Assembly (NCBI GenBank): GCA_963791235.1
Contig: CAWBRW010000013.1
Location: forward strand, 62,001 to 126,000
DNA: 64,000 bases
Reading direction: 5' to 3'
Source of the DNA: JALORV01 sp963791235
GTDB lineage: Bacteria > Pseudomonadota > Gammaproteobacteria > Burkholderiales > Burkholderiaceae_F
The notes under the pieces were generated by a model. That model was not told where the DNA came from and did not search any database. It was given only the letters and a program-made list of their open reading frames with translations. The translations under genes were made by a program, and so were the position numbers. Within the stretch, counting starts at the first letter, position 1. The number at the start of each line of letters is the position of its first letter. Below are positions 47,537 to 56,152 of the stretch, in pieces.

Positions 47537-49054
47537 TTAATCCGCCGATGCGAGGTTGAGGTTCAACTGCGCGCGCGGCTCGCCGTCGGAGCCGACTGCC
47601 GCCTCGCGGCTGGCTTCGAGCTTGTCCAGGTACTCGGGCGTCACGTCGCCGGTGATGTAGACCCCGTCGAAGCAGCTGGCCTCGAAGCTGTTCAGGTGCG
47701 GACCAAGTTCGGACACCGACGCCTTCATTGCATCGATGTCCTGGTATACGAGACCGTCGGCCTCGATCATCTTCTGGATCTCCTCGTCCGAATGTCCGTG
47801 AGCGATCAGTTCGCTGCGCGTGGGCATGTCGATTCCATACACATTGGGAAACCGGACCGGCGGCGCAGCCGAAGCAAAGATCACCCGGTTTGCGCCGGAG
47901 TCGCGCGCCATGTGCACGATCTCGCGCGATGTTGTGCCCCTGACGATCGAGTCGTCGACCAGAAGGACGTTCTTGCCCCGAAATTCCGTCGGCAAGGCAT
48001 TCAGTTTCTGCCTAACGCTCTTTCTCCGGACCGACTGGCCCGGCATGATGAACGTACGGCCGACGTAGCGGTTCTTGAAGAATCCCTCGCGAAATTCAAG
48101 TCCAAGCTTCATCGCGAGCTGCATCGCCGCTGGACGTGACGTGTCCGGAATCGGCATGACCACATCGATCTCGCCACCTCGAAACTCGCGCCGGATCTTG
48201 TCGGCGAGGTGCTCTCCCATCTTGAGGCGCGACGCGTACACGCTGACGCCGTCCATCACTGAATCGGGACGCGCGAAATATACGTACTCGAAGATGCAGG
48301 GGTTGAGCGAAAAACGCTCCGCGCACTGCTGCGCATAGAAGTTGCCGTCGAGGTCGATGAAAATGGCCTCACCCGGCCCGACGTCGCGCACGAACTTGAA
48401 GCCGAGCCCTTCAACCGCCACTGATTCACTCGCCACCAGATACTCGGTTCCGCTGTCCGTTTCGTTGATGCCGTAGCACAGCGGACGGATGCCGTAAGGG
48501 TCGCGGAAAGCCAGGATGCCGTGCCCGGCGATGTGGGCGACGCAGGCATAGGCGCCGCGGACGCGGCGATGCAGTCCGGCCACCGCACGGAATATCGTCG
48601 CGGGTTCGAGGGTGTAGGTCGAGCTCTGCTCCTGCAGTTCGTGCGCAAGCACGTTGAGGAGCACTTCCGAGTCCGAGGTCGTATTGATGTGCCGGCGGTC
48701 GATGCGAAACATCTCGCTTTTCAGCTGCTCGGCATTCGTCAGGTTGCCGTTGTGGCCCAGCGTGATGCCAAATGGCGCGTTCACGTAGAACGGCTGGGCT
48801 TCTTCCGGGCTCGTGGCGGAGCCCGCCGTGGGATAACGAACGTGAGCGATGCCGGCATTGCCGGTCAGGTTGCGCATGTTCCTGGTGCGGAAGATCTCGC
48901 GCACCATGCCGTTGCCCTTCCACATAGAGAAGGTGCTCCCGGCCCCGGTGGCGATCCCGGCCGCATCCTGCCCACGGTGCTGCAGCAGCTGCAACGAGTC
49001 ATAGAGCAGCTGATTGACTGGCCCAGTGGCAACCACGCCGACGATCCCGCACAT
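47537..49054 (-). CDS. purF: Amidophosphoribosyltransferase
   Basis: First committed enzyme of purine synthesis (PRPP + glutamine to phosphoribosylamine), 505 residues. The N-terminal nucleophile Cys2 is in MCGIVGVVATG, then LLQHRGQDAAGIAT and GHNGNLTNAEQL of the glutaminase domain. The phosphoribosyltransferase domain has the PRPP loop NVLLVDDSIVRGTTSREIV. The chosen start leaves Cys2 exposed, as the mechanism requires. It lies 65 bp after cvpA, the classical pairing. Confidence 0.97.
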   Translation of the reverse strand: MCGIVGVVATGPVNQLLYDSLQLLQHRGQDAAGIATGAGSTFSMWKGNGMVREIFRTRNMRNLTGNAGIAHVRYPTAGSATSPEEAQPFYVNAPFGITLGHNGNLTNAEQLKSEMFRIDRRHINTTSDSEVLLNVLAHELQEQSSTYTLEPATIFRAVAGLHRRVRGAYACVAHIAGHGILAFRDPYGIRPLCYGINETDSGTEYLVASESVAVEGLGFKFVRDVGPGEAIFIDLDGNFYAQQCAERFSLNPCIFEYVYFARPDSVMDGVSVYASRLKMGEHLADKIRREFRGGEIDVVMPIPDTSRPAAMQLAMKLGLEFREGFFKNRYVGRTFIMPGQSVRRKSVRQKLNALPTEFRGKNVLLVDDSIVRGTTSREIVHMARDSGANRVIFASAAPPVRFPNVYGIDMPTRSELIAHGHSDEEIQKMIEADGLVYQDIDAMKASVSELGPHLNSFEASCFDGVYITGDVTPEYLDKLEASREAAVGSDGEPRAQLNLNLASAD

Positions 49055-49119
49055 ATCGCTATCAGCCTGACCGCCCGCAGGCGTGTTGGTTGTCGGGGCG
49101 CTGCATCGGGTGTTCTCTC

Positions 49120-49611
49120 CTATCCCGGATTCGGCGTGTGGCGTGCCAGGGATTGCGGCAACAACGGCGAGGCGAATCGTACGCTCGCCTGCACCCACGG
49201 CAAAAATGTCGACGCCTCCCACCACGGTTGACGTGGAGTTCCGGCCGCCATGGCAAGCATCACGACGATGCCGATCAGCAGCGCACCGCGCACCACACCG
49301 AACATGCCGCCCAGGAGCCGGTCTTCAAGCGATAGTTTCGCTGCCTCGAGGGTCGCCCGGAGAATTACTGCCAGTAGCGCCGCCAGCAGCAAGGTGCCGA
49401 CGATGAGGAATAGGCCGACCAGTGCCGTGCGGGCGGCCAGAGGGAGTTCAAATGGCAGTGAAGCAGCCAGCGGCTCGCTGAAGCGCAGTGCGAGCACCAC
49501 ACCGGCGATCCAGCCGGCGAGTGCAAACAGTTCGCGAACGACGCCCCGCACGATGCCCAGAAGAATCGACAGGCCGAGCGCCAAGACGAGGGCCCAGTCG
49601 ATCGGGGTCAT
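49120..49611 (-). CDS. cvpA: CvpA family membrane protein
   Basis: Inner-membrane protein of 163 residues with four hydrophobic segments (DWALVLALGLSILLGIVRGVVREL, LFALAGWIAGVVLALRF, ALVGLFLIVGTLLLAALLAVIL, GMFGVVRGALLIGIVVMLAMA). The N-terminal signature and the place just before purF identify it. It is linked to colicin V production and envelope homeostasis. Confidence 0.92.
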   Translation of the reverse strand: MTPIDWALVLALGLSILLGIVRGVVRELFALAGWIAGVVLALRFSEPLAASLPFELPLAARTALVGLFLIVGTLLLAALLAVILRATLEAAKLSLEDRLLGGMFGVVRGALLIGIVVMLAMAAGTPRQPWWEASTFLPWVQASVRFASPLLPQSLARHTPNPG

Positions 49612-49617
49612 CCGGCG

Positions 49618-50355
49618 CTAGGAGACGACGTTGGCGTTGATGCCGAGCGACTTCAACCAGGCGCGCACGCGCTCGGCATCCTCTCGGCCGGCATACGGAC
49701 CGACGCGGACGCGATAGCGGGTCCCGTCGGCCGTATCGACACGCTCGGTGTAGGGCGCGAGACCCGACTTCTTCAGACGGTCCGAGAGTTCTCGCGCCGC
49801 CTGCTCGGTCGACGTGGCGGCGGCCTGCACAGCAAACTTTCCGCCCTTCACCGGCGCGGGAAGCTTGTCGCTGCCGGTCTTTGGATCCGCTGGAGGCGAC
49901 GCCTTCGGCTCTTCGGACTTCGTCGAGGTCGCTGCCTTGTTCGGCTTGCTCTCGCCTGTCTTCGCGTCGCTGGCCTTGGTCGTGGCGGATGAAACTACCC
50001 CAGCCGCCGATTGAGCGGTCGGCGGTGCGTCCGGCGGCGGCGCCAGCGGTACATTGTCCGGCGCCGGCACAGGCGGGAGCGCGAGCCGCGGCGAGAACTT
50101 TGTCTTCTCGCTCGGAATATCGATCGGAATGTTGTCTGCGAGGGGCTTGGGCTCAGGATCCAGCACCATCGGCACGACGATCACAACGAGCAGCAGCAGC
50201 GCCGCCGCACCGATGAGGCGGCGCCGCGCGCGCGCGCGCAGTGCGGCTGTCGGATCAGCGCGGCCAGAGTCTTCGCCGCCAGTGTTGGTACGGGGGGAAC
50301 GGGGTCCCGGGGCGTCAGGGGAAGTGTTCTTACGACGCCAGAAGGCCAGGGACAT
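49618..50355 (-). CDS. dedD: SPOR domain-containing protein, DedD-like
   Basis: Protein of 245 residues. It has a short cytoplasmic N-terminus, one membrane segment (RRLIGAAALLLLVVIVVPMVLDPEPKPLADNIPIDIPS, the DedD-like signature), a Pro/Ala/Lys-rich periplasmic linker and a C-terminal SPOR domain (GGKFAVQAAATSTEQAARELSDRLKKSGL, YRVRVGPYAGREDAERVRAWLKSLG). SPOR domains bind denuded peptidoglycan at the division septum. It lies between folC (20 bp) and cvpA (6 bp). Confidence 0.92.
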   Translation of the reverse strand: MSLAFWRRKNTSPDAPGPRSPRTNTGGEDSGRADPTAALRARARRRLIGAAALLLLVVIVVPMVLDPEPKPLADNIPIDIPSEKTKFSPRLALPPVPAPDNVPLAPPPDAPPTAQSAAGVVSSATTKASDAKTGESKPNKAATSTKSEEPKASPPADPKTGSDKLPAPVKGGKFAVQAAATSTEQAARELSDRLKKSGLAPYTERVDTADGTRYRVRVGPYAGREDAERVRAWLKSLGINANVVS

Positions 50356-50375
50356 CCGTGCTCCAGTCGTGATCC

Positions 50376-51665
50376 TCAGCGCTGCGCCGGCATCGCGCGA
50401 ATCGCGCGCAGCGTTTCAGCGACAGTGAGGAAGGAACCGAAGGCAAGAATTCTATCATTGGCCGAGGCCGCTTCGCGCGCAGCGAAGTAGGCATCGCCGA
50501 TGGTCTTGTGCTCGGTGATCGACTTGCCGGCGCCTTCGGCGACTCCGGCCGCCCGCAGCAACTCGGTGATTGCTACTGCCGCTGCTCCGCGGTCGCCGGG
50601 CGTGGGCCCGACGTGCCAGTGATCGACACGGTCACCGAGCCGAGCAACGACACCTGCGATGTCCTTGTCGCGCAGCATGCCGAACACTGCATGCGTTACC
50701 GGAAAAAATCCCATGCTATCCAGGTTCTGGGCCAGCACCGCGGCTGCATGGGGGTTATGCGCGACGTCGAGGATCGTGGTCGGCCGGCCGGGCAGCACCT
50801 GGAAGCGCGCCGGAATCTCGACCGTCAGCAGGCCCTGGCGCACCGCCTGCTGCGACACCGGAAGCCGCGCCGACAGCGCCTCGAGCGCAGCCAGTGCCCC
50901 GGCCGCGTTCAGCAACTGATTCGCCCCGCGCAGCGCCGGGTAAGGCAGGCCACTGCGACGGACGAGCCGGCCGCCATACGCCCACTGCTGGCGATCACCC
51001 GAATAGTTGAAGTCGTGGCCAAAACGCCAGAGGTCGGCACCAATGCGCGCGGCGTAGTCGAGCAGAGTTTGCGGTGGCTGGGGATCACTGCAGATCGCCG
51101 GTCGGCCGGATCGATAGATGTGCGCCTTCTCGAAGCCGATCGCCTCGCGTGTCGGCCCGAGGTAGTCGACGTGATCCACGTCGATGGAGGTGACGATCGC
51201 GGCGTCCGCATCGACGAGATTTACGGCGTCCAGTCGGCCACCCAATCCGATCTCGAGGACTGCGGCATCCAGGCGCGCCGCGGCAAAGAGCCGCAGCACG
51301 GCGAGGGTCGTGAACTCGAAGTACGTGAGCGACGTCGTACCCCGTGCGGCCTCGACGGCTTCGAACTGGCCGATCAGCTGCGCGTCGGAGGCGTTGACAC
51401 CATCGATGCGCGCACGCTCGTTGAAGTCAAGCAGATGTGGCGAGGTGTAGAGCCCGGTTCGATAGCCGGCGGCACGCAGGATGCTGTCGAGCATCGCGCA
51501 GGTTGATCCCTTGCCGTTGGTTCCCCCGACGACGATGGTCGGCGCATGGAGCGCGAGGTCGAGGCGCTCGGCAACTGCGCGGACGCGGTCCAGCCCGAGG
51601 TCGATGCCCTTGGGGTGCAGGCGCTCGAGGCGCGCGAGCCAGTCGGCCAGCGTCGGTGCTTGCAA
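50376..51665 (-). CDS. folC: Bifunctional folylpolyglutamate / dihydrofolate synthase
   Basis: Adds glutamates to folates and makes dihydrofolate. It has 429 residues. P-loop VGGTNGKGSTCAMLDSIL, Y-L-TSPHL (GLYTSPHLLDFNERARI), omega loop LEIGLGGRLDAVNLVDADAAIVTSIDVDHVDYLG and ILDVAHNPHAA are all present. It lies 39 bp after accD, a usual betaproteobacterial order. Confidence 0.97.
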   Translation of the reverse strand: MQAPTLADWLARLERLHPKGIDLGLDRVRAVAERLDLALHAPTIVVGGTNGKGSTCAMLDSILRAAGYRTGLYTSPHLLDFNERARIDGVNASDAQLIGQFEAVEAARGTTSLTYFEFTTLAVLRLFAAARLDAAVLEIGLGGRLDAVNLVDADAAIVTSIDVDHVDYLGPTREAIGFEKAHIYRSGRPAICSDPQPPQTLLDYAARIGADLWRFGHDFNYSGDRQQWAYGGRLVRRSGLPYPALRGANQLLNAAGALAALEALSARLPVSQQAVRQGLLTVEIPARFQVLPGRPTTILDVAHNPHAAAVLAQNLDSMGFFPVTHAVFGMLRDKDIAGVVARLGDRVDHWHVGPTPGDRGAAAVAITELLRAAGVAEGAGKSITEHKTIGDAYFAAREAASANDRILAFGSFLTVAETLRAIRAMPAQR

Positions 51666-51704
51666 TGACTTTGTCGCGATTCCGCGGGGGCCGGTGCGTC
51701 CGAA

Positions 51705-52577
51705 CTAGGAGATCGCGTCAGCCGGCTGTCTGAGCAGCACTGCAAGCACGCGCGCGATTTCGTCGCGCATCTCGCGCCGATCGATGATCATGTCGATCGC
51801 GCCTTTGGTCATCAGGAACTCGGCGCGCTGAAAGCCTTCCGGCAGTTTCTCGCGGACGGTCTGCTCGATGACGCGCGGACCCGCGAAGCCGATCAGCGCC
51901 TTCGGTTCGGCGATGACGACGTCGCCCATGAACGCGAAGCTCGCGGAGACGCCACCCATCGTTGGATCGGCGAGCACCGAAATGAACGGCAACTTCGCCT
52001 CGGCCAGCCGCGCGATCATCGCGGTCGTCTTGGCCATCTGGAACAGCGACAGCAGGCCCTCCTGCATGCGCGCGCCGCCGGTCGAAGTGATGCAGATGAA
52101 CGGCACCTTCTGTTCGATCGCTGTCCCGACGCCGCGCACAAAGCGCTCGCCGACCACCGAGCCCATCGAGCCACCCATGAACTCGAACTCGAAGCACGCA
52201 ACAACAACCGGCAACGCCCGTATTGACCCCCCCATGACGACCAGCGCATCGGTCTCGCCAGTCTGCTCCATCGCTTCCTGCAGGCGCTCGGTGTACTTGC
52301 GGCTGTCCTTGAATTTCAAGGCGTCGACCGGCAGCACCTCCTGTCCGATCTCGTAACGGCCCTCGGCATCCATCAGCGCGTCCAGCCGCGCCCGCGCACC
52401 GATGCGAAGATGGTGCGCGCACTTCGGGCACACCATTTGGGTCTTTTCGAGTTCGGCGCTGTACAGCACCGCCTCGCAGCCCGGGCACTTCGTCCACAGG
52501 CCCTCCGGCACCACCTTGCGGGCCGTGCCCTCCTCGCGCTTGATGCGCGGCGGGAGGATCTTGTCGATCCAGCTCAT
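51705..52577 (-). CDS. accD: Acetyl-CoA carboxylase carboxyltransferase subunit beta
   Basis: Beta subunit of the malonyl-CoA-forming carboxyltransferase, 290 residues. The N-terminal zinc finger WTKCPGCEAVLYSAELEKTQMVCPKCAHHLRI (four Cys) precedes the crotonase-like core with ITSTGGARMQEGLLSLFQMAKTTA, DPTMGGVSASFAFMGDV and GFAGPRVIEQTVREKLPEGFQRAEFL. It partners AccA, encoded elsewhere. Confidence 0.97.
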   Translation of the reverse strand: MSWIDKILPPRIKREEGTARKVVPEGLWTKCPGCEAVLYSAELEKTQMVCPKCAHHLRIGARARLDALMDAEGRYEIGQEVLPVDALKFKDSRKYTERLQEAMEQTGETDALVVMGGSIRALPVVVACFEFEFMGGSMGSVVGERFVRGVGTAIEQKVPFICITSTGGARMQEGLLSLFQMAKTTAMIARLAEAKLPFISVLADPTMGGVSASFAFMGDVVIAEPKALIGFAGPRVIEQTVREKLPEGFQRAEFLMTKGAIDMIIDRREMRDEIARVLAVLLRQPADAIS

Positions 52578-52632
52578 CGCAGACCTCCGGAATACGCACT
52601 GCCGACTTCGTGAACGAGGTGTCCCTGCAGGA

Positions 52633-53451
52633 TCATGCCGCCACCCGGACCGCCATGCTGTCGAGTGCCGTGCGGATCTCCTTGACCAGCGCCTCGACGG
52701 CGGCGACTGCGCGCTCGCGCGGTACAGATTCCATTTCCTGGATCAGGCGCGAGCCGATAACCACGGCATCCGCGACCTGGGCGACTGCCACGGCACTGGC
52801 CGCATCACGGATGCCGAAGCCGACACCGACCGGCACCGACGAGTGTTTGCGAATCAGCGGCAGCTTGGCCGCGACGCTCGCGACATCGAGATTGCCGGCG
52901 CCGGTGATGCCCTTGAGGCTCACGTAATAGAGGTAGCCGGACGCGTGACGCGCGACTTCCTCGATGCGGTCGTCGGTCGAGGTCGGCGCCAGAAGAAATA
53001 TCGGATCGATGTCCGCTGCCCGCATGTCGGCTGCGAACTCCCCACACTCCTCGGGCGGATAGTCGACCACCAGTACACCGTCGACGCCCGCGCTGCGCGC
53101 AGCCTCGGAAAATTCGCGCCGGCCCATGCGCTCGATCGGGTTGGCATAGCCCATCAGCACGACAGGCGTCGCCGTATCCGACTTGCGGAACTCGGCCACG
53201 AAGGCCAGCGTCTGGCGCAGTCCGACGCCGTGGCGGATTGCACGCTCCGTTGCACGCTGGATCACGGGTCCATCGGCCATCGGGTCCGAAAACGGGACAC
53301 CCAGTTCGATGACGTCGGCGCCGGCGCGCGCCAGCGCGTGCAGCAGCGGAACAGTCAGCGCAGGATCGGGATCGCCCGCGGCGATATACGGTATGAGGCC
53401 CTTGCGACCTGCCGCCTTCAACTGCGCAAAGCGCTGTGCGATGCGCGACAT
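52633..53451 (-). CDS. trpA: Tryptophan synthase subunit alpha
   Basis: TIM-barrel lyase of 272 residues converting indole-3-glycerol phosphate to indole. Catalytic Glu in DVIELGVPFSDPMADGPVIQRA and Asp in VVDYPPEE, then GYLYYVSLKGITGAG and GVGFGIRDAASA of the phosphate site. ATG 53451 overlaps the trpB stop (TGATG), so the two subunits are translationally coupled. Confidence 0.97.
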   Translation of the reverse strand: MSRIAQRFAQLKAAGRKGLIPYIAAGDPDPALTVPLLHALARAGADVIELGVPFSDPMADGPVIQRATERAIRHGVGLRQTLAFVAEFRKSDTATPVVLMGYANPIERMGRREFSEAARSAGVDGVLVVDYPPEECGEFAADMRAADIDPIFLLAPTSTDDRIEEVARHASGYLYYVSLKGITGAGNLDVASVAAKLPLIRKHSSVPVGVGFGIRDAASAVAVAQVADAVVIGSRLIQEMESVPRERAVAAVEALVKEIRTALDSMAVRVAA

Positions 53452-54713
53452 CAGCGCGCCCCGCCGTGGCGCTGGCGAAATTCCAGCGTCGCCTCGCGGC
53501 ATGAAGCGCGGCAGTAGAACTCCAGACCGCTCGCTTCGGCCACGATATGCAGGTCCTTGTCACCGCGACCCGAAAGATTCACCAGCAGCACCTTGTCCTT
53601 GGGCAGCGTCGGCGCGAGCTTCGTCGCGTACGCAAGCGCATGGCTTGATTCCAGCGCCGGGATGATGCCCTCGATACGGCAGCACTCGTGAAACGCCTTC
53701 AGCGCTTCCTCGTCCGTGGCGCCGACATACTCGGCGCGCCCGCTGTCCTTCAGCCACGCATGTTCGGGCCCTACACCCGGGTAGTCGAGCCCTGCCGAGA
53801 CCGAGTGGGTCTCGGTGATCTGGCCGTTTTCATCCTGCAGCAGATAGGTGCGGTTGCCGTGCAATACCCCAGGGGTGCCGCATTGCAGGCTGGCAGCGTG
53901 ACGCATCGTCGTCAGTCCCTCGCCCGCCGCCTCCACACCGACCAGCTTCACCTGCTCGTGCGATATGTAGTCGTAGAAGATGCCCATCGCGTTGCTGCCG
54001 CCGCCGACGCAGGCGATGACAACATCCGGCTGGCGCCCGATCATTTCCGGCATCTGCCACAGGCACTCCTTGCCGACCACGGAATTGAAGTCGCGCACCA
54101 TCATCGGATACGGGTGCGGTCCGGCGACGGTACCGATGATGTAGAACGTATTCTCGACGTTCGTCACCCAGTCGCGCATCGCTTCGTTGAGCGCATCCTT
54201 CAGCGTGCGCGAGCCGCTCTCCACCGGCACCACCTCGGCGCCCAGCAGCTTCATGCGGTACACGTTGGCCGCCTGCCGACCCACATCTTCGCTGCCCATG
54301 TAGACGACGCACTTCATGCCGTAGCGTGCCGCGACCGTGGCGGTGGCCACGCCATGCTGGCCAGCGCCGGTCTCCGCGATGACGCGCGGTTTGCCCATGC
54401 GCTTCGCCAGCAGCGCCTGCCCGATCGTGTTGTTCACCTTGTGCGCGCCGGTGTGGTTCAGATCCTCGCGCTTCAGGTAGATCTGCGCCCCTCCCAGTTG
54501 CTCGCTCCAGCGCTTCGCGTGGTAGATCGGGCTCGGACGGCCAACGTAGTGCTTGAGCTCGCTTTTGAACTCGGCGATGAATTCGGGATCGTTCTGGTAT
54601 CGCGCGTAGGCTTCGCGCAGCTCCTGCAGCGCGTGCATTAACGTCTCAGCGACGAAGATGCCGCCGTAGGGGCCGAAGTGTCCGCGCTGATCGGGAAGGT
54701 CGTAGGGCTTCAT
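53451..54713 (-). CDS. trpB: Tryptophan synthase subunit beta
   Basis: PLP enzyme of 420 residues joining indole and serine. PDQRGHFGPYGGIFVAETLM, the PLP Lys in LNHTGAHKVNNTIGQALLAKRMGK, AETGAGQHGVATATVAA and CVGGGSNAMGIFYDYI are typical. The C-terminus runs about 20 residues past the usual GRGDKD end, with a Cys/Arg-rich tail (SGLEFYCRASCREATLEFRQRHGG). The start overlaps the trpF stop (ATGA). Confidence 0.97.
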   Translation of the reverse strand: MKPYDLPDQRGHFGPYGGIFVAETLMHALQELREAYARYQNDPEFIAEFKSELKHYVGRPSPIYHAKRWSEQLGGAQIYLKREDLNHTGAHKVNNTIGQALLAKRMGKPRVIAETGAGQHGVATATVAARYGMKCVVYMGSEDVGRQAANVYRMKLLGAEVVPVESGSRTLKDALNEAMRDWVTNVENTFYIIGTVAGPHPYPMMVRDFNSVVGKECLWQMPEMIGRQPDVVIACVGGGSNAMGIFYDYISHEQVKLVGVEAAGEGLTTMRHAASLQCGTPGVLHGNRTYLLQDENGQITETHSVSAGLDYPGVGPEHAWLKDSGRAEYVGATDEEALKAFHECCRIEGIIPALESSHALAYATKLAPTLPKDKVLLVNLSGRGDKDLHIVAEASGLEFYCRASCREATLEFRQRHGGAR

Positions 54714-55339
54714 GCTAGGGCTTCGTCCGCGGCACGAACTGCCGCGATGAACTCGTTGATGCGTGAGGGACTCTTGATACCAGGCGAGTCCTCGACTCCG
54801 CTGCTGACGTCCACCGCATACGGACGCAACCGCCGGATCGCGTCGCCGACGCTCTCGCCGCGCAGACCACCTGCCAGTACCAGCGGCTTGGTTCGCCGCA
54901 ACGGTACGCGCCCCCAGTCGAATGCCATTCCGCTACCGCCGAACGCCTCCGACGGCGAGTCGACGATAAGGGCGGTCGCCGAGTGAAATTGGCGCTCGCA
55001 GTCTAACAAATCGGCCTCTGCGTCCATGCGGATCGCGCGCATGTAAGGCCGGCCGTAGCGGCTGCACGCGGGTTCGTGCTCATCCCCGTGAAACTGCAGC
55101 ATTGCGTCGGGGACCGCCGCGAGTGCGTCCTCGATTAGGTCAGCCGCTGCGTTGACAAACAGCAGCACAGGCGTCGCAAACGGCGGTAGATGGCGTGCCA
55201 GCGAACGAAGACGCACCGGTGCGACATACCGCGGGCTCTTGGGATAGCAGACGAAACCTACTGCGTCGGCGCCGGCCGAGACGGCCGCCGCCACGTCGAC
55301 CTCACGAGTCAGGCCACAGATCTTGATTCGCGTACGCAT
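54710..55339 (-). CDS. trpF: Phosphoribosylanthranilate isomerase
   Basis: TIM-barrel isomerase of 209 residues. KICGLTREVDVAAAVSAGADAVGFVCYPKSPRYV carries the general base Cys and phosphate contacts, then LQFHGDEHEPACSRYG and the general acid Asp with LVLAGGLRGESVGDAI and VDVSSGVEDSPGIKSPSRI. The start at 55339 lies inside the truA 3' end (about 38-bp overlap), as is common in this cluster. Confidence 0.96.
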   Translation of the reverse strand: MRTRIKICGLTREVDVAAAVSAGADAVGFVCYPKSPRYVAPVRLRSLARHLPPFATPVLLFVNAAADLIEDALAAVPDAMLQFHGDEHEPACSRYGRPYMRAIRMDAEADLLDCERQFHSATALIVDSPSEAFGGSGMAFDWGRVPLRRTKPLVLAGGLRGESVGDAIRRLRPYAVDVSSGVEDSPGIKSPSRINEFIAAVRAADEALA

Positions 55340-56129
55340 CGAAACGGTGCGGCAAGGCGGCGTCGGGCGCCGGCAGATCGAAGCGGGCATCGTACTCGAC
55401 TCGCGCGAGGTACAGCCCCTCCGCGCCTAGTGTCGGTGCCGCCTCCGACCGGTCCCGTGCGGCCAGCACGTCGGACACCCACTCCGCGGGGTAGCGCCCG
55501 ATGCCAACGGCCACCAACGCGCCGGCCAGGTTGCGCACCATGTGATGCAGAAACGCATTCGCCGTGGCGCGCACGCGGATCCAGCGACGGAAGCGTCGCA
55601 CCTCGAGTCGCTGCAGATTCCGCACCGGTGAGGCCGCCTGGCACTCGGCCGAACGGAACGACGTGAAATCGTGGGAGCCGATCAGGAACCGGGCCGCCCT
55701 CTCCATCGCAGCGGTGTCGAGCGGCTGGAACACCCAGGTCGCGCGTGCGTGAGCGAGCGGAGAACGGACCGCGTCGTTCAGGATCCAGTAGTCGTAGCTG
55801 CGCCGGAGGGCGCCGAAGCGGGCATGGAAGTCATCGCTTACCGGACGCGCCCAGCGCACCGCAACGCTCGGTGGAAGGAACCGGTTGGTGCCACGGATCC
55901 AGGCGCTCAGCGGACGTTCGACGCCGGTATCGAAGTGGACGACCTGGTCGATCGCATGCACGCCGGCATCGGTGCGGCCGGCACAGATCGTCGAGATGGG
56001 GATCTGCGCGAGTGAGGCCAGCGCGCTTTCCAGCGCATCCTGAACCGAGCGCCGGTCGGGCTGCGTCTGCCAACCGTTGAAGCCGGCGCCGTCGTACTCG
56101 ATGCCGAGCGCGATGCGCACGGGAGCCAC
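55302..56129 (-). CDS. truA: tRNA pseudouridine(38-40) synthase
   Basis: Modifies U38-U40 in tRNA anticodon stems. It has 275 residues. GIEYDGAGFNGWQTQPDRRSVQDALE, catalytic Asp in ICAGRTDAGVHAIDQVVHFD and FLHHMVRNLAGALVAVGIGRYP mark the family. It lies 23 bp after fimV. Confidence 0.97.
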   Translation of the reverse strand: MAPVRIALGIEYDGAGFNGWQTQPDRRSVQDALESALASLAQIPISTICAGRTDAGVHAIDQVVHFDTGVERPLSAWIRGTNRFLPPSVAVRWARPVSDDFHARFGALRRSYDYWILNDAVRSPLAHARATWVFQPLDTAAMERAARFLIGSHDFTSFRSAECQAASPVRNLQRLEVRRFRRWIRVRATANAFLHHMVRNLAGALVAVGIGRYPAEWVSDVLAARDRSEAAPTLGAEGLYLARVEYDARFDLPAPDAALPHRFDAYANQDLWPDS

Positions 56130-56152
56130 GCAGCGGGCAGTGCCCGCTGCGC